This document shows positions 33,436-41,782 of a DNA stretch of 64,000 bases, piece after piece. How positions within the stretch are numbered: position 1 is the first letter of the stretch; each line of letters opens with the position of its first letter. Made by a program: the position numbers and the translations under genes. Origin of the DNA: UBA6107 sp034430175 (lineage in GTDB: Bacteria; Chloroflexota; Anaerolineae; Anaerolineales; Anaerolineaceae); NCBI GenBank assembly GCA_034430175.1, contig DAOUFI010000022.1:174803-238802 (forward strand), in the 5' to 3' direction. The notes under the pieces are model-generated. The model was not told the origin of the DNA. It saw only the letters and a program-made list of their open reading frames with translations, and ran no database searches.

Positions 33436-34780
33436 GAGCCACCTCCGCAAGACATTCCACCAACGCGTCTATCTCCTCACGGTGGTTCATCTCAGTACAG
33501 GCGATCAACATGTGATCCTTGAGCCCAGGAAAATCTTTGCCGAGGTCGTAACCGCCAAGAATGCCTTGATCGAGCAAGAATTCGTTGATCTCGGAAACGG
33601 GTTTGGGACATTTGAGTACGAACTCGTGGAAGAAGGGATCCGAATTGACCAGTTTATATCCAGGAAGCGCAGAAAGCTTTTCTGCCGCATAATGCGCTTT
33701 TTGATAACACAGGTTGGCAACTTGTTTAAATCCAGATTTACCCACCAGGCTAAGATAAATTGTTGCGGCGAGGGCGATCAGCCCCTGGTTCGTGCAGATA
33801 TTGGATGTTGCTTTTTCACGTCGAATATGCTGTTCGCGGGCGGTAAGGGTGAGGACGTAACCTTTTCGGCCTTTTCCGTCAACTGTTTCACCAACCAGGC
33901 GGCCGGCGATCTTACGCGCGTATTCCTTGCGGGTGGCGAAAAAGCCAAGATATGGACCACCAAAAGAAAGGGGGATTCCCAAAGGTTGGCCCTCGCCGAC
34001 CACAATATCGGCTCCCATTTCACCTGGTGTCTTGAGCAACCCCAAGGCGGTGGGGTTCGCGATCACGCCCAATAAGGCACCATGTTCGTGTACCTTCGCA
34101 GCCAAGTCGGTCAGGTTAAAAATTCTGCCGAAGAAATCGGGGTACTGGACAAGAACCAGCGCGGTATCTTCATCAATCTGAGGAATCAAACTTTCCGGTT
34201 TTGCAAATGGATCTTGCTTGTTACTACCTGAGACGATCTGGATGTTTTCATATCCGCAGAGGTAAGAGCAAAGTACGTCGTGATATTGGGGATTGATTGC
34301 TTCAGAGAACAGAATTTTACTGCGTTTGCCGCGGAAGTTGTGATAAGCCATCACACCAGCCTCGGCAGTGGCAGTAGCGCCATCGTAATGCGACGCGTTA
34401 GCAACTTCCATGCCTGTAAGATTACTGATGAGTGATTGGAATTCAAAGATCGCTTGCAGTGTACCCTGTGAGACTTCCGGTTGATATGGAGTGTAAGCGG
34501 TATAGAATTCACCACGACGCAGCAAGTTATCCACAGCCGCTGGGGTGTAATGATTGTAAGCGCCGGCACCCAAGAAACATGCCAGTTCGCGGACGGTTTC
34601 GTTCGAGTTGGCATATTCCTGCAGTTCACCTAGTGCTTCCATCTCGCTAACACCCGCAGGCAGGTTTAAATTTGGAAAACGATGCTCTTTTGGAACCGCA
34701 TCAAAGAGGTCTTCGATCTTTTTGACCCCGATGCTCTTGAGCATTTCCTCCGTTTCTTTGGTTGAATGGGGAATGAACAT
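33428..34780 (-). CDS. gcvPA: Glycine dehydrogenase (decarboxylating) subunit 1
   Basis: A 450-residue PLP-fold subunit of the two-chain P protein ('MFIPHSTKETEEML' start, 'GAGAYNHYTPAAVD', 'PYQPEVSQGTLQAIFEFQ'). It lacks the PLP lysine, which is on GcvPB, as normal. Its ATG overlaps the gcvH stop (TAATG), so translation is coupled. Confidence 0.95.
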   Translation of the reverse strand: MFIPHSTKETEEMLKSIGVKKIEDLFDAVPKEHRFPNLNLPAGVSEMEALGELQEYANSNETVRELACFLGAGAYNHYTPAAVDNLLRRGEFYTAYTPYQPEVSQGTLQAIFEFQSLISNLTGMEVANASHYDGATATAEAGVMAYHNFRGKRSKILFSEAINPQYHDVLCSYLCGYENIQIVSGSNKQDPFAKPESLIPQIDEDTALVLVQYPDFFGRIFNLTDLAAKVHEHGALLGVIANPTALGLLKTPGEMGADIVVGEGQPLGIPLSFGGPYLGFFATRKEYARKIAGRLVGETVDGKGRKGYVLTLTAREQHIRREKATSNICTNQGLIALAATIYLSLVGKSGFKQVANLCYQKAHYAAEKLSALPGYKLVNSDPFFHEFVLKCPKPVSEINEFLLDQGILGGYDLGKDFPGLKDHMLIACTEMNHREEIDALVECLAEVAHD

Positions 34781-35172
34781 TAATGGCTCCGGTCTCCACA
34801 ATACTTCTCGTAAGCCTTGGCATCCATGAGGTCGTTGATTTCCTCAGGATTGGATAGTTCGATCTTTAACATCCACGCAGTACCGAAGGGATCGGAGTTT
34901 ACCATTTCAGGAGTACTCGAGAGAGCTTCATTCACTTCAATAATCTTACCGGTCACTGGAGTGTTGACATCAGAGGCTGCCTTTACAGATTCAACGGTAC
35001 CTACTGTGCTGTTCTTCTTAACAATATCGCCAACAGAAACGTTCATTTCTACATAGACTACATCCGATAATTGTTCCTGGGCATAATCAGAGATACCCAA
35101 TGTGGCGATATTGCCTTCGACGAGTAGCCATTCATCCGAACTTGCGTATTTAAGATTTGGTTGTATTTTCAT
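34780..35172 (-). CDS. gcvH: Glycine cleavage system H protein
   Basis: A 130-residue lipoyl carrier; the lipoylation lysine is K64 in 'VESVKAASDV'. It shuttles the aminomethyl group between the P and T proteins. First gene of the riboswitch-controlled operon, with GGAGG ahead of its ATG. Confidence 0.96.
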   Translation of the reverse strand: MKIQPNLKYASSDEWLLVEGNIATLGISDYAQEQLSDVVYVEMNVSVGDIVKKNSTVGTVESVKAASDVNTPVTGKIIEVNEALSSTPEMVNSDPFGTAWMLKIELSNPEEINDLMDAKAYEKYCGDRSH

Positions 35173-35203
35173 CTTTCTACCTCCAGGAGAATTTGAAAGA
35201 AAA

Positions 35204-35227
35204 AGGCGCGCTGAAAACAGCGCGCCT
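35204..35227 (-). terminator. Expression-platform terminator of the glycine riboswitch
   Basis: Stem AGGCGCGCTG/CAGCGCGCCT (35204-35213 with 35218-35227), loop 4 nt, followed on the minus strand by TTTTTC. It sits between aptamer 2 and the gcvH ribosome site, so it is the likely switch hairpin. Confidence 0.85.
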
Positions 35228-35392
35228 CTGTACTAAACCTGAGAGATTCACCGGCAGATGCCGGTTTGCCCCTTCGGTGAAAGTTCACTTTCCAGAGATT
35301 TCAAAGATAAGGTCCTTTTTGCCTGAGAGATTCACCACTGTATGGTTTGCCCCTTCGGCGCCTGAAATAAATCAGGTCTCTTCCTCATCTTT
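35227..35392 (-). ncRNA. Tandem glycine riboswitch (two aptamers) upstream of gcvH
   Basis: On the minus strand two copies of the glycine aptamer lie head to tail: aptamer 1 (~35318-35392) and aptamer 2 (~35227-35299). Each has the CCGAAGGGGCAAACC core and the TGAATCTCTCAGG 3' strand. Between them is a ~18-nt linker. The usual function is to turn on gcv genes when glycine is high, by blocking the terminator at 35204-35227. Confidence 0.93.
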
Positions 35393-35414
35393 TACTATTC
35401 TTTTTTGTAACCTC

Positions 35415-35442
35415 ATTCTACGACAGGTGAACGAAAAGTCAA
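35415..35442 (-). promoter_or_regulatory. Promoter of the gcv riboswitch operon
   Basis: TTGACT (35437-35442, minus strand), 16-bp spacer and TAGAAT (35415-35420). Its start would fall just before aptamer 1. Confidence 0.65.
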
Positions 35443-35530
35443 GGAGGATGATTATTTTTACTTATGGTCGAATTACAGGGAGAAGGATTCTTACATTTTT
35501 AACAAGATGATTCTTGATTTCCATGCTCAA

Positions 35531-36139
35531 TTATGGATTGATATAAACTTCTGTGATCAAGGTTGTGTTGCAACCTGAATCCTGCCAGTATCCGAGGTAA
35601 TTGCCGTTTTTAGAGTATGCTTCGATTTTGAGGATTTCGCGACCAATAATAATCACGTGATCTCCTTCTTTGATTTGCATCAATTTTTCTTCGATGGATT
35701 GGTTCATAGGAACTGTATGCAACAGGTTAATAGAACCTGTGGCTTCGGTGCCGTCGAGGAACTTCCACATAAAATGGTGGTCTTCAACCCTGGTTTTTAC
35801 CTTTGTTGGATCCGAGTATTCGCCCGTTGTCACGAGAATATCAAACGAGATGATAGGAAATTTTTCTTCGTGGTCCATTGATGTGTGACTGACCTTCCCA
35901 TCAAACACACTATCGCGTTCTTTTTCATATGAGATGATAAAGTATTGCCCTGATTTCAAATCGATGCGATGAAATCCCTGTGTAACGATCATTTCGTCGA
36001 AATTTTCCAACGGTGCGATGGTATGCTGCGATTGTATGTAGTAAGCACCGACAAATACAATGATTACGGCACAAAGGGTGATGATCGGAGTCCAGATCAG
36101 GGAAAGGTAGGTTTTTCTTGTTTCGGGTTTGGTGTTCAT
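35531..36139 (-). CDS. Unknown single-span membrane protein
   Basis: About 202 residues, not recognised. Residues ~12-36 form one strong membrane helix after a short positive N-terminus, so the ~165-residue C-terminal domain is probably outside the membrane. The domain has beta-strand-like segments and one cysteine near the C-terminus. The ATG at 36139 is chosen over a TTG next to it. A TG-TATAAT on the minus strand at 36199-36206 is a plausible -10. Lies alone between gcv and glmS regions. Confidence 0.6.
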   Translation of the reverse strand: MNTKPETRKTYLSLIWTPIITLCAVIIVFVGAYYIQSQHTIAPLENFDEMIVTQGFHRIDLKSGQYFIISYEKERDSVFDGKVSHTSMDHEEKFPIISFDILVTTGEYSDPTKVKTRVEDHHFMWKFLDGTEATGSINLLHTVPMNQSIEEKLMQIKEGDHVIIIGREILKIEAYSKNGNYLGYWQDSGCNTTLITEVYINP

Positions 36140-36242
36140 CAAAGTTCCCGCGTATTAAGGTGAAGAGATTTCGGTTATAATTACGGTTGCTCATAATTAT
36201 TATACAGGAGGTGAAACGAACCAAAAAGCAAGAATGGAAAGA

Positions 36243-36366
36243 GTAGCGCATGGCCCGCGGATGATTGCGGGTGACGAGGATGAGGGTTCTCCACCGCGAG
36301 GTGGAGTTAACCGGGAAACCGGGAAAATCGAAAGATCAGCGGATGCCCTCCGGACGGTAGATCACC
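36243..36366 (+). ncRNA. glmS ribozyme
   Basis: The leader of glmS holds the hallmark strings: AGCGC with the expected cleavage A36245|G36246, GACGAGGATGAGGG (36273-36286) and CGGATGCCCTCCGG (36340-36353). GAGGG (36282-36286) pairs with CCCTC (36346-36350), where many homologues have GGAG/CTCC, a compensated change. Hairpins CCCGC/GCGGG, CTCCACC-GCGA-GGTGGAG and CCGG-GAAA-CCGG are well formed. The ribozyme self-cleaves with glucosamine-6-phosphate and lowers glmS mRNA. Confidence 0.88.
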
Positions 36367-36468
36367 TCCGAACTTTCCAGATGAGAACTAACATCAATTA
36401 AACCTTGTGCTGGCAGCACACTTCTACTTCGCGTTCTGACGTGAAGTACATAACACTATGGAGGACAC
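36367..36468 (+). other. Structured spacer between ribozyme and glmS
   Basis: Two hairpins are visible: TGTGCT/AGCACA (36406-36420) and a 9-bp stem TACTTC... (36425-36448). GGAGG at 36460-36464 is the glmS ribosome site. No ORF. Confidence 0.5.
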
Positions 36469-38310
36469 ATGTGTGGAATCGTTGGCTATATCGGTGAGCA
36501 GGACGCGACGCCGATCATCTTGAAAGGCTTGAAAAAACTGGAATATCGTGGCTATGATTCCGCAGGGATTGCGGTATTAACCAATGGACATATCGAAGTC
36601 AGAAGGGACGCGGGGAAACTTGCAAATCTCGAAAAACTAGTAAGTGAAAACCCAATTAAAGGAAGAATGGGAATCGGTCACACGAGATGGGCTACTCATG
36701 GCGAACCCTCAGCGCGTAATGCCCATCCACATATGGGAAGTACGGGTGAAGTGGTGGTTGTCCACAACGGCATCGTGGAAAACTTCATCGAATTAAAAGA
36801 AGAATTGATAAAAGATGGCGTAACCTTCCAGTCGGATACGGATACAGAGACGATCGTCCTGTTGATTGAGAAATACATAAAGACCGGTATGAACCTGGAA
36901 AGCGCGACAAGAAAAACGTTGGCCAGGCTAAAAGGGGCGCATGGAGTGGTTGCTTTTTCTTCCCGTGAACCCGACAAGATCATTGCGGCGCGAATTGGGA
37001 ACGCGGGGGGAGTTGTGCTTGGATTCGGAGAGGGTGAGAATTTCATCGCCTCAGACATACCCGCTATCATGGAACATACCCGCCGGTTGGCATTTCTGGA
37101 ATCAAGACAAATGGCAGTCGTCACGCGCGATGGAGTGACTATCTCTACCATCGAGGGAACCCCGGTAACCGCGAAGGTCTCAACCATTGCCTGGGATCCG
37201 ATCGCTGCTGAGAAAGGCGAATATCGACATTTCATGCAAAAAGAGATCCACGAACAGGTGCGATCACTGAACGATACGTTAGCTGGTCGGGTTGATTTTG
37301 AGACAGGAACCATTCGATTGCCACAGCTCAACCTGGATACTGAAAAGGCAAAATCGTTTAATAAGATTGTCATCACTGCCTGCGGTACAGCCTGGCATGC
37401 GGGGATGGTCGGGAGGATCCTTTTAGAACGGATCGCACGCATTCCAACGACTGTGGAGATTGCATCCGAGTTTCGTTATGCTGATCCGATCGTTGATGAA
37501 CATACCATCGCGTTGGCGATCAGCCAGTCGGGTGAAACAGCGGATACACTGGCAGCCATGGATGAAGCCAAGAAACGAGGCGCGCGCCTCTGGTCAATCG
37601 TTAACGCGATCGGCTCGCAGGCAATGCGGATAGCCGATGGATATATTTCCATGCAAACTGGACCAGAAATCGGAGTCGCTTCAACGAAGGCTTTCACCGC
37701 GCCGTTGATTGATCTGTATATGCTTGCCATTCATCTGGCTGACCTGAGAGGAATGATCAGTTTGGAAGAATGCCAGTGTATGGTGAATGACCTGAGGCTG
37801 GTTCCGGAGTTGGTGGGTCGATGTTTGGACCGGGAAAAAGAGATCGAGGAAATCGCGCAAATGTTGAAAGATGTTCGCGATATGCTTTACCTGGGGAGGG
37901 GGATCAATATGCCGATCGCCTACGAAGGTGCGTTGAAACTGAAGGAAATCTCCTACATTCACGCTGAAGCCTATCCAGCCGGTGAGATGAAACATGGACC
38001 GATCGCGCTGGTAGATAAGGATATGCCAGTTCTCGCTTTAGCCACAAAAGATATCTGGTATGAGAAAATGATCAGCCAGATCGAGCAAGCAAAGGCGCGT
38101 GGCGGAATCGTGGTCGCTGTGGCGACCGAAGGTGACGAACGCGTTGGCAAACTTGTGGATAGGGTAATCTGGGTACCTGAGACCCCGTGGATGTTAAGCC
38201 CAGTCATCAACGTGATTCCCTTACAGTTACTGGCTTATCATATCGCGTGTCTGCGCGGATTGGATGTTGATCAACCACGCAATCTGGCAAAATCGGTAAC
38301 AGTAGAGTAA
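36469..38310 (+). CDS. glmS: Glutamine--fructose-6-phosphate aminotransferase (isomerizing)
   Basis: A 613-residue GlmS. It begins M-CGIVGYIG, with Cys2 as glutaminase nucleophile; the N-terminal ~220 residues are the glutaminase domain ('GHTRWATHGEP'). Two SIS domains follow (~290-600), with 'ACGTAWHAG', 'SQSGETADTLA' and the C-terminal 'NLAKSVTVE' that closes the sugar site. Makes GlcN-6-P for peptidoglycan and amino sugars; expression is controlled by the ribozyme in its leader. Confidence 0.97.
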   Translation: MCGIVGYIGEQDATPIILKGLKKLEYRGYDSAGIAVLTNGHIEVRRDAGKLANLEKLVSENPIKGRMGIGHTRWATHGEPSARNAHPHMGSTGEVVVVHNGIVENFIELKEELIKDGVTFQSDTDTETIVLLIEKYIKTGMNLESATRKTLARLKGAHGVVAFSSREPDKIIAARIGNAGGVVLGFGEGENFIASDIPAIMEHTRRLAFLESRQMAVVTRDGVTISTIEGTPVTAKVSTIAWDPIAAEKGEYRHFMQKEIHEQVRSLNDTLAGRVDFETGTIRLPQLNLDTEKAKSFNKIVITACGTAWHAGMVGRILLERIARIPTTVEIASEFRYADPIVDEHTIALAISQSGETADTLAAMDEAKKRGARLWSIVNAIGSQAMRIADGYISMQTGPEIGVASTKAFTAPLIDLYMLAIHLADLRGMISLEECQCMVNDLRLVPELVGRCLDREKEIEEIAQMLKDVRDMLYLGRGINMPIAYEGALKLKEISYIHAEAYPAGEMKHGPIALVDKDMPVLALATKDIWYEKMISQIEQAKARGGIVVAVATEGDERVGKLVDRVIWVPETPWMLSPVINVIPLQLLAYHIACLRGLDVDQPRNLAKSVTVE

Positions 38311-38314
38311 AAGT

Positions 38315-38350
38315 AACGAACCACCCCTTCACGATGAGGGGTGGTTCGTT
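38315..38350 (+). terminator. Hairpin after glmS
   Basis: A 14-bp perfect stem (38315-38328 with 38337-38350), 8-nt loop, directly after the glmS stop. No T-run follows, so it may stabilise the 3' end rather than terminate by itself. Confidence 0.5.
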
Positions 38351-38396
38351 GAAAGTAAAGTAAAATTACCCCCGGAATTAGAAACCTGGAGGAAAA

Positions 38397-39482
38397 ATGA
38401 CCGGCGGTTACATCGATGAAAAAATCAAGAAAACGAATAAAAAATTGATCATCATAGGTTTTATCGGATTGGTCATTGTTCTGGGGGCGCTGTTTTTTAG
38501 CTTAGATTATTACATTCAATTCTTTAATGGACCTTATCAGATTACTGGAAAAGATCTTGGGCAGTTCATGGATTCGGGAAATATCTCCAAAAGATATGTC
38601 ACAGTAAATGTTGACCAAATCTTTGATTCGGGGGTGTATGCCATATCCACCAATAAGGACGGTACAGCAATGATCGAGGATCGTCGTTATATCGTTACCG
38701 TGGATGATCTGCAATTTGTCTACAGCTCAGCTTCATACAATGGCGAAAAGACACTGACTGGGCAACTCTACTGGCTATCAAATGGTTATGATGACCAATT
38801 TGAAAAGATTGCCAGGAATTCCGCATCCAGTTCAGCAAATCTAGTTTTTGTCCCGTTTGCTTTGATTGATGAGAATTATACCTATCGTGGTTATGTTGGT
38901 CTTGTGACTGCCGGTTTGATGGCGCTTTTATCCGTACTAATACTTGTCAATGGCATTCGTGGAGTACTGCATCCAGAGCTGAGTCACAGTCTGACGGAGC
39001 TTTATAAACTGGGGCCTATCGATTTCACGATTAGCCGGATCGAGAGTGAGATGCAAGCATCGCATCAAACGCTCGGTAAGACTCATCTGTTGGCAAGTTG
39101 GCTGGTGATCGAGAATGCTTCCGGTTTCACGGCGGTGAGGTATGAAGATATCGTTTGGGTGTACAAGCAGAGTGTGACCAACAAGAATTTCGGGATTAAA
39201 TTCCCAAATGTCGAGGCTCTTGTAATCAATGATTGCTTTGAGAGATCGATTTACCTTCCTCTAAAAAATGGTCAACTTGACACTGCAATGAACTTATTAA
39301 TGCCTCATATTCCATTCGCTTATAAAGGCTTCTCGGAAGAATTGGCTAATGTATGGAGGCAAAATCCACAGGCATTGATTCGAGAAGTTGAAGGACGTAA
39401 ATATGCCATTGCCACTCAAACTCCAATGCTAAACACTTCTCAGAGAGAAAACACAGCAAGCCAACATGGTGACCAGGATTGA
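38397..39482 (+). CDS. Unknown membrane protein, two transmembrane helices
   Basis: A 361-residue protein with a helix at ~16-40 and another at ~165-190, giving a ~125-residue external loop and a ~165-residue cytoplasmic C-terminal part. The C-terminal part ('WLVIENASGFTAVRYEDIVWVYKQ') looks like a YcxB/PH-type beta domain, but I cannot name the family with confidence. GGAGGAAA precedes the ATG. Function unknown. Confidence 0.65.
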   Translation: MTGGYIDEKIKKTNKKLIIIGFIGLVIVLGALFFSLDYYIQFFNGPYQITGKDLGQFMDSGNISKRYVTVNVDQIFDSGVYAISTNKDGTAMIEDRRYIVTVDDLQFVYSSASYNGEKTLTGQLYWLSNGYDDQFEKIARNSASSSANLVFVPFALIDENYTYRGYVGLVTAGLMALLSVLILVNGIRGVLHPELSHSLTELYKLGPIDFTISRIESEMQASHQTLGKTHLLASWLVIENASGFTAVRYEDIVWVYKQSVTNKNFGIKFPNVEALVINDCFERSIYLPLKNGQLDTAMNLLMPHIPFAYKGFSEELANVWRQNPQALIREVEGRKYAIATQTPMLNTSQRENTASQHGDQD

Positions 39483-39533
39483 TTTTTAAAGCGATATATT
39501 TGCCGTTCTTAACAAAGGTAAATTGTTCAATAC

Positions 39534-39544
39534 TATGTTAAAAT
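39534..39544 (+). promoter_or_regulatory. Extended -10 promoter upstream of small Cys-rich gene
   Basis: TATGTTAAAAT, identical to the hisS extended -10, 48 nt before the ATG at 39593. Confidence 0.45.
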
Positions 39545-39592
39545 TTCTGCTGCGCCGGGCCAGATGATCAGAGCTCATGCAAGGACTTCTTT

Positions 39593-39919
39593 ATGTTCAA
39601 TTCAGACACCGAGTTATTCTTTCCGATCAGAGTCATACCCACTCTCCGTTCAATCCGTGGAAAAGAATGGGAAAACCTGATCGACCGTCTAAGCGACCCT
39701 AAGGCAGAAGAAGTTGAGCAAATTGCTTTCACAGCGCTAGTGGTTAAACTGGCTGGCTGTACTGGCTGTGATGCCGATTCATTCCGAGCCATGCGAGGAT
39801 GCACTCAATGCGCTCGAATGGTGTTGAAAAGATTTAAAGGATCTGATGCTGATTTGCTGAATCAATATGAGCAATCAAAAGCGGAAGTGATTGAGTTCTT
39901 AAGAAAACGTAAAGAATAG
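39593..39919 (+). CDS. Small Cys-rich unknown protein, 108 aa
   Basis: Not recognised. The middle carries two CxxC motifs, 'CTGCDADSFRAMRGCTQCA', spaced by ten residues, which could bind Zn or an Fe-S cluster. The rest is Glu/Lys-rich and helical. AAGGA is upstream of the ATG. Alone between an unknown membrane protein and ricT, transcribed in the same direction from its own extended -10. Confidence 0.65.
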   Translation: MFNSDTELFFPIRVIPTLRSIRGKEWENLIDRLSDPKAEEVEQIAFTALVVKLAGCTGCDADSFRAMRGCTQCARMVLKRFKGSDADLLNQYEQSKAEVIEFLRKRKE

Positions 39920-40005
39920 ATTAACTGGGCAGATCGTGTTTACAGGGTAAAATTATCTGATCTGTAGCGAATCATTATTTAAGCGTTATAGGGAAGAGCG
40001 AAAAA

Positions 40006-40932
40006 ATGACAGAAAATTCCACGCCAAATATTGTGGGTGTGCGTTTTACCAAAGTCGGGAAGGTGTATCATTTCGACGCGAATAAATTCGAGAATTTGCA
40101 ATCCGGTGATGTCGTGATTGTTGAAACTAGCCGTGGTATGCAGATTGGCGAAGTGGTCAACCGGGTAACGAACCCGACCCCACCTCCTGAGGGTACCTGG
40201 AAATCGATAGATCGACTTGCCACGCCACGTGATCTGTTGCAACGTCAAAGCTGGCAGGAAAAAGAGCCCGAAGTCGTTACCGCGAGTCGCAAACGAGCAG
40301 AGGAATTAAGGCTTTCTGCAATTAAAATTGTTTCAGCCGAATACAGCTACGATGGATCGCGATTGACGATCTTCTTCAGCACCGATTCAGAGGATAAAGT
40401 AGATCTCAAATCACTGCGATCAGATATGCAACGTGCTTTTGGGCCTGCCCAGGTGGACGTACGCCAGATCGGGCCTCGAGATGTTGCCAAATTCATGGGT
40501 GGCATGGGGGCATGCGGTCTGGAAACTCGCTGTTGCGCCATGTTCATTACCGAGTTCAGTTCGATCTCGATCCGCATGGCAAAAGAGCAGGGGATTTCCT
40601 TGACCCCAACCGAGATCACCGGAATGTGCGGAAGGCTACGTTGCTGCCTGATCTATGAGTACGAGACCTATGTCGAAGCCAAGTCGCATTTGCCCAAGAA
40701 GAATAAACGCGTCATTACCCCCAATGGAGAAGGTAAAGTTGTCGATCTACAACCCCTGCGAGATTACGTAGTCGTGGATTTGCCGGAACAGGGGAGACGC
40801 GAATTTCATATTAGTGAAATCAAACCCGCTGAAGAATACGAAGCTTTTGTCAAGAAGGCGGAAAATCCAAGTTGTGGAGGTTCTTCCGGCGGTGGTGGAG
40901 CGTGCATGTTATGCAAACAAAGGAAAAGTTGA
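40006..40932 (+). CDS. ricT: PSP1-domain protein RicT
   Basis: A 308-residue PSP1/YaaT-family protein. The PSP1 domain (~60-150) is followed by the Cys-rich core 'GGMGACGLETRCC' and 'GMCGRLRCC', which bind [4Fe-4S] clusters in RicAFT of Bacillus. The C-terminus adds a Gly/Ser-rich tail with 'CMLCKQ'. RicT with RicA/RicF promotes RNase Y processing; those partners are not seen here. Confidence 0.88.
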   Translation: MTENSTPNIVGVRFTKVGKVYHFDANKFENLQSGDVVIVETSRGMQIGEVVNRVTNPTPPPEGTWKSIDRLATPRDLLQRQSWQEKEPEVVTASRKRAEELRLSAIKIVSAEYSYDGSRLTIFFSTDSEDKVDLKSLRSDMQRAFGPAQVDVRQIGPRDVAKFMGGMGACGLETRCCAMFITEFSSISIRMAKEQGISLTPTEITGMCGRLRCCLIYEYETYVEAKSHLPKKNKRVITPNGEGKVVDLQPLRDYVVVDLPEQGRREFHISEIKPAEEYEAFVKKAENPSCGGSSGGGGACMLCKQRKS

Positions 40933-41657
40933 CCATCGAACCTGAATGCTGGACGAGCAAAAAAACAATTCTGGCGATTCTGGCTCATCCGGATGACCCG
41001 GAATTTTTTTGCGGCGCGACCATCGCGCGTTGGTGTGCCACCGGTCATGAGGTTCATTACTGTCTTTTAACGAAGGGACAAAAAGGGGCACCTGACCTGA
41101 CCCTGAGCGAGACCGAACTGGCAGCAAAACGGGTAATCGAGCAACAGGCTGCAGCCGATTCACTGGGGGTAAAAAGCGTGGAGTATATGGATTATATTGA
41201 TGGTGAAGTACTGCCCGACTTGGATATGCGGAAGAAAATCGTGCGGGTGATCCGAAAGTGGAAACCTGACATTCTCCTCACAAGTGACCCACTCAATTTA
41301 TTTCCTACAGACAATCGTATCAACCATCCGGACCACCGGGCAGCGGGACAGGCAGTGATCGACGCAGCTTTCCCTGCGGCCGGCAACCCGATGTTCTTTC
41401 CGGAATTGATCCGCGAGGAAGGTCTCGAACCACATTCAGTAGATGAAATCTGGCTTTCAGCGACAGCCCAATGGAATTTGACCATCAATGTCATTGATCA
41501 TTTTGAAGATAAGCTAAAGGCCATTCATTGCCATACCTCACAAATCAACCATAACGTGGAAGAATTCGATAACTGGATGCGCCGACGCATTACGGTGGAT
41601 CCCCGGACCGGAAGGGATGTATTTGAAGAACATTTCCACAGATTGAAATTCAATTAG
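40911..41657 (+). CDS. PIG-L / LmbE-family deacetylase (second)
   Basis: About 248 residues with 'AHPDDPEFFCGAT' zinc motif near the N-terminus and a downstream 'NHPDHRAAG' histidine pair. Hydrolyses N-acetyl sugar-type substrates; substrate unknown. The start at 40911 overlaps ricT by 22 bp; the GGTGGAG just upstream supports it. Distinct in sequence from the PIG-L protein at 5536. Confidence 0.85.
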   Translation: MQTKEKLTIEPECWTSKKTILAILAHPDDPEFFCGATIARWCATGHEVHYCLLTKGQKGAPDLTLSETELAAKRVIEQQAAADSLGVKSVEYMDYIDGEVLPDLDMRKKIVRVIRKWKPDILLTSDPLNLFPTDNRINHPDHRAAGQAVIDAAFPAAGNPMFFPELIREEGLEPHSVDEIWLSATAQWNLTINVIDHFEDKLKAIHCHTSQINHNVEEFDNWMRRRITVDPRTGRDVFEEHFHRLKFN

Positions 41658-41671
41658 TAGCAGAAATCCTA

Positions 41672-41686
41672 AATAATCAGATTAAA
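41672..41686 (+). repeat. Direct repeat, copy 1, upstream of FCD regulator
   Basis: AATAATCAGATTAAA; the same 15-mer is found at 41754-41768, 82 bp downstream, on either side of the promoter. Confidence 0.55.
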
Positions 41687-41713
41687 ACAATAAAAACGTG
41701 ATTAAATTCACAG

Positions 41714-41742
41714 TTGTATCCATTTTTCAATTCTGATATAAT
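41714..41742 (+). promoter_or_regulatory. Promoter of the regulator/2-oxoacid oxidoreductase operon
   Basis: TTGTAT (41714-41719), 17-bp spacer, TATAAT (41737-41742) preceded by TGA (extended -10). Confidence 0.65.
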
Positions 41743-41749
41743 TATAATA

Positions 41750-41768
41750 TCTGAATAATCAGATTAAA
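41750..41768 (+). promoter_or_regulatory. Putative operator of FCD regulator
   Basis: Palindrome TCTGA-ATAA-TCAGA (41750-41763) that overlaps repeat copy 2 (41754-41768) and covers the predicted transcription start. Its half-site TAATCAGA also lies in copy 1. Probably the autoregulatory site of the adjacent GntR-type gene. Confidence 0.55.
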
Positions 41769-41782
41769 TAATGGAGCATGTG

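Noticed and set aside
36696..37442. 248-codon minus-strand frame inside glmS
   Set aside because: Shadow of glmS codon usage; no protein-like features.
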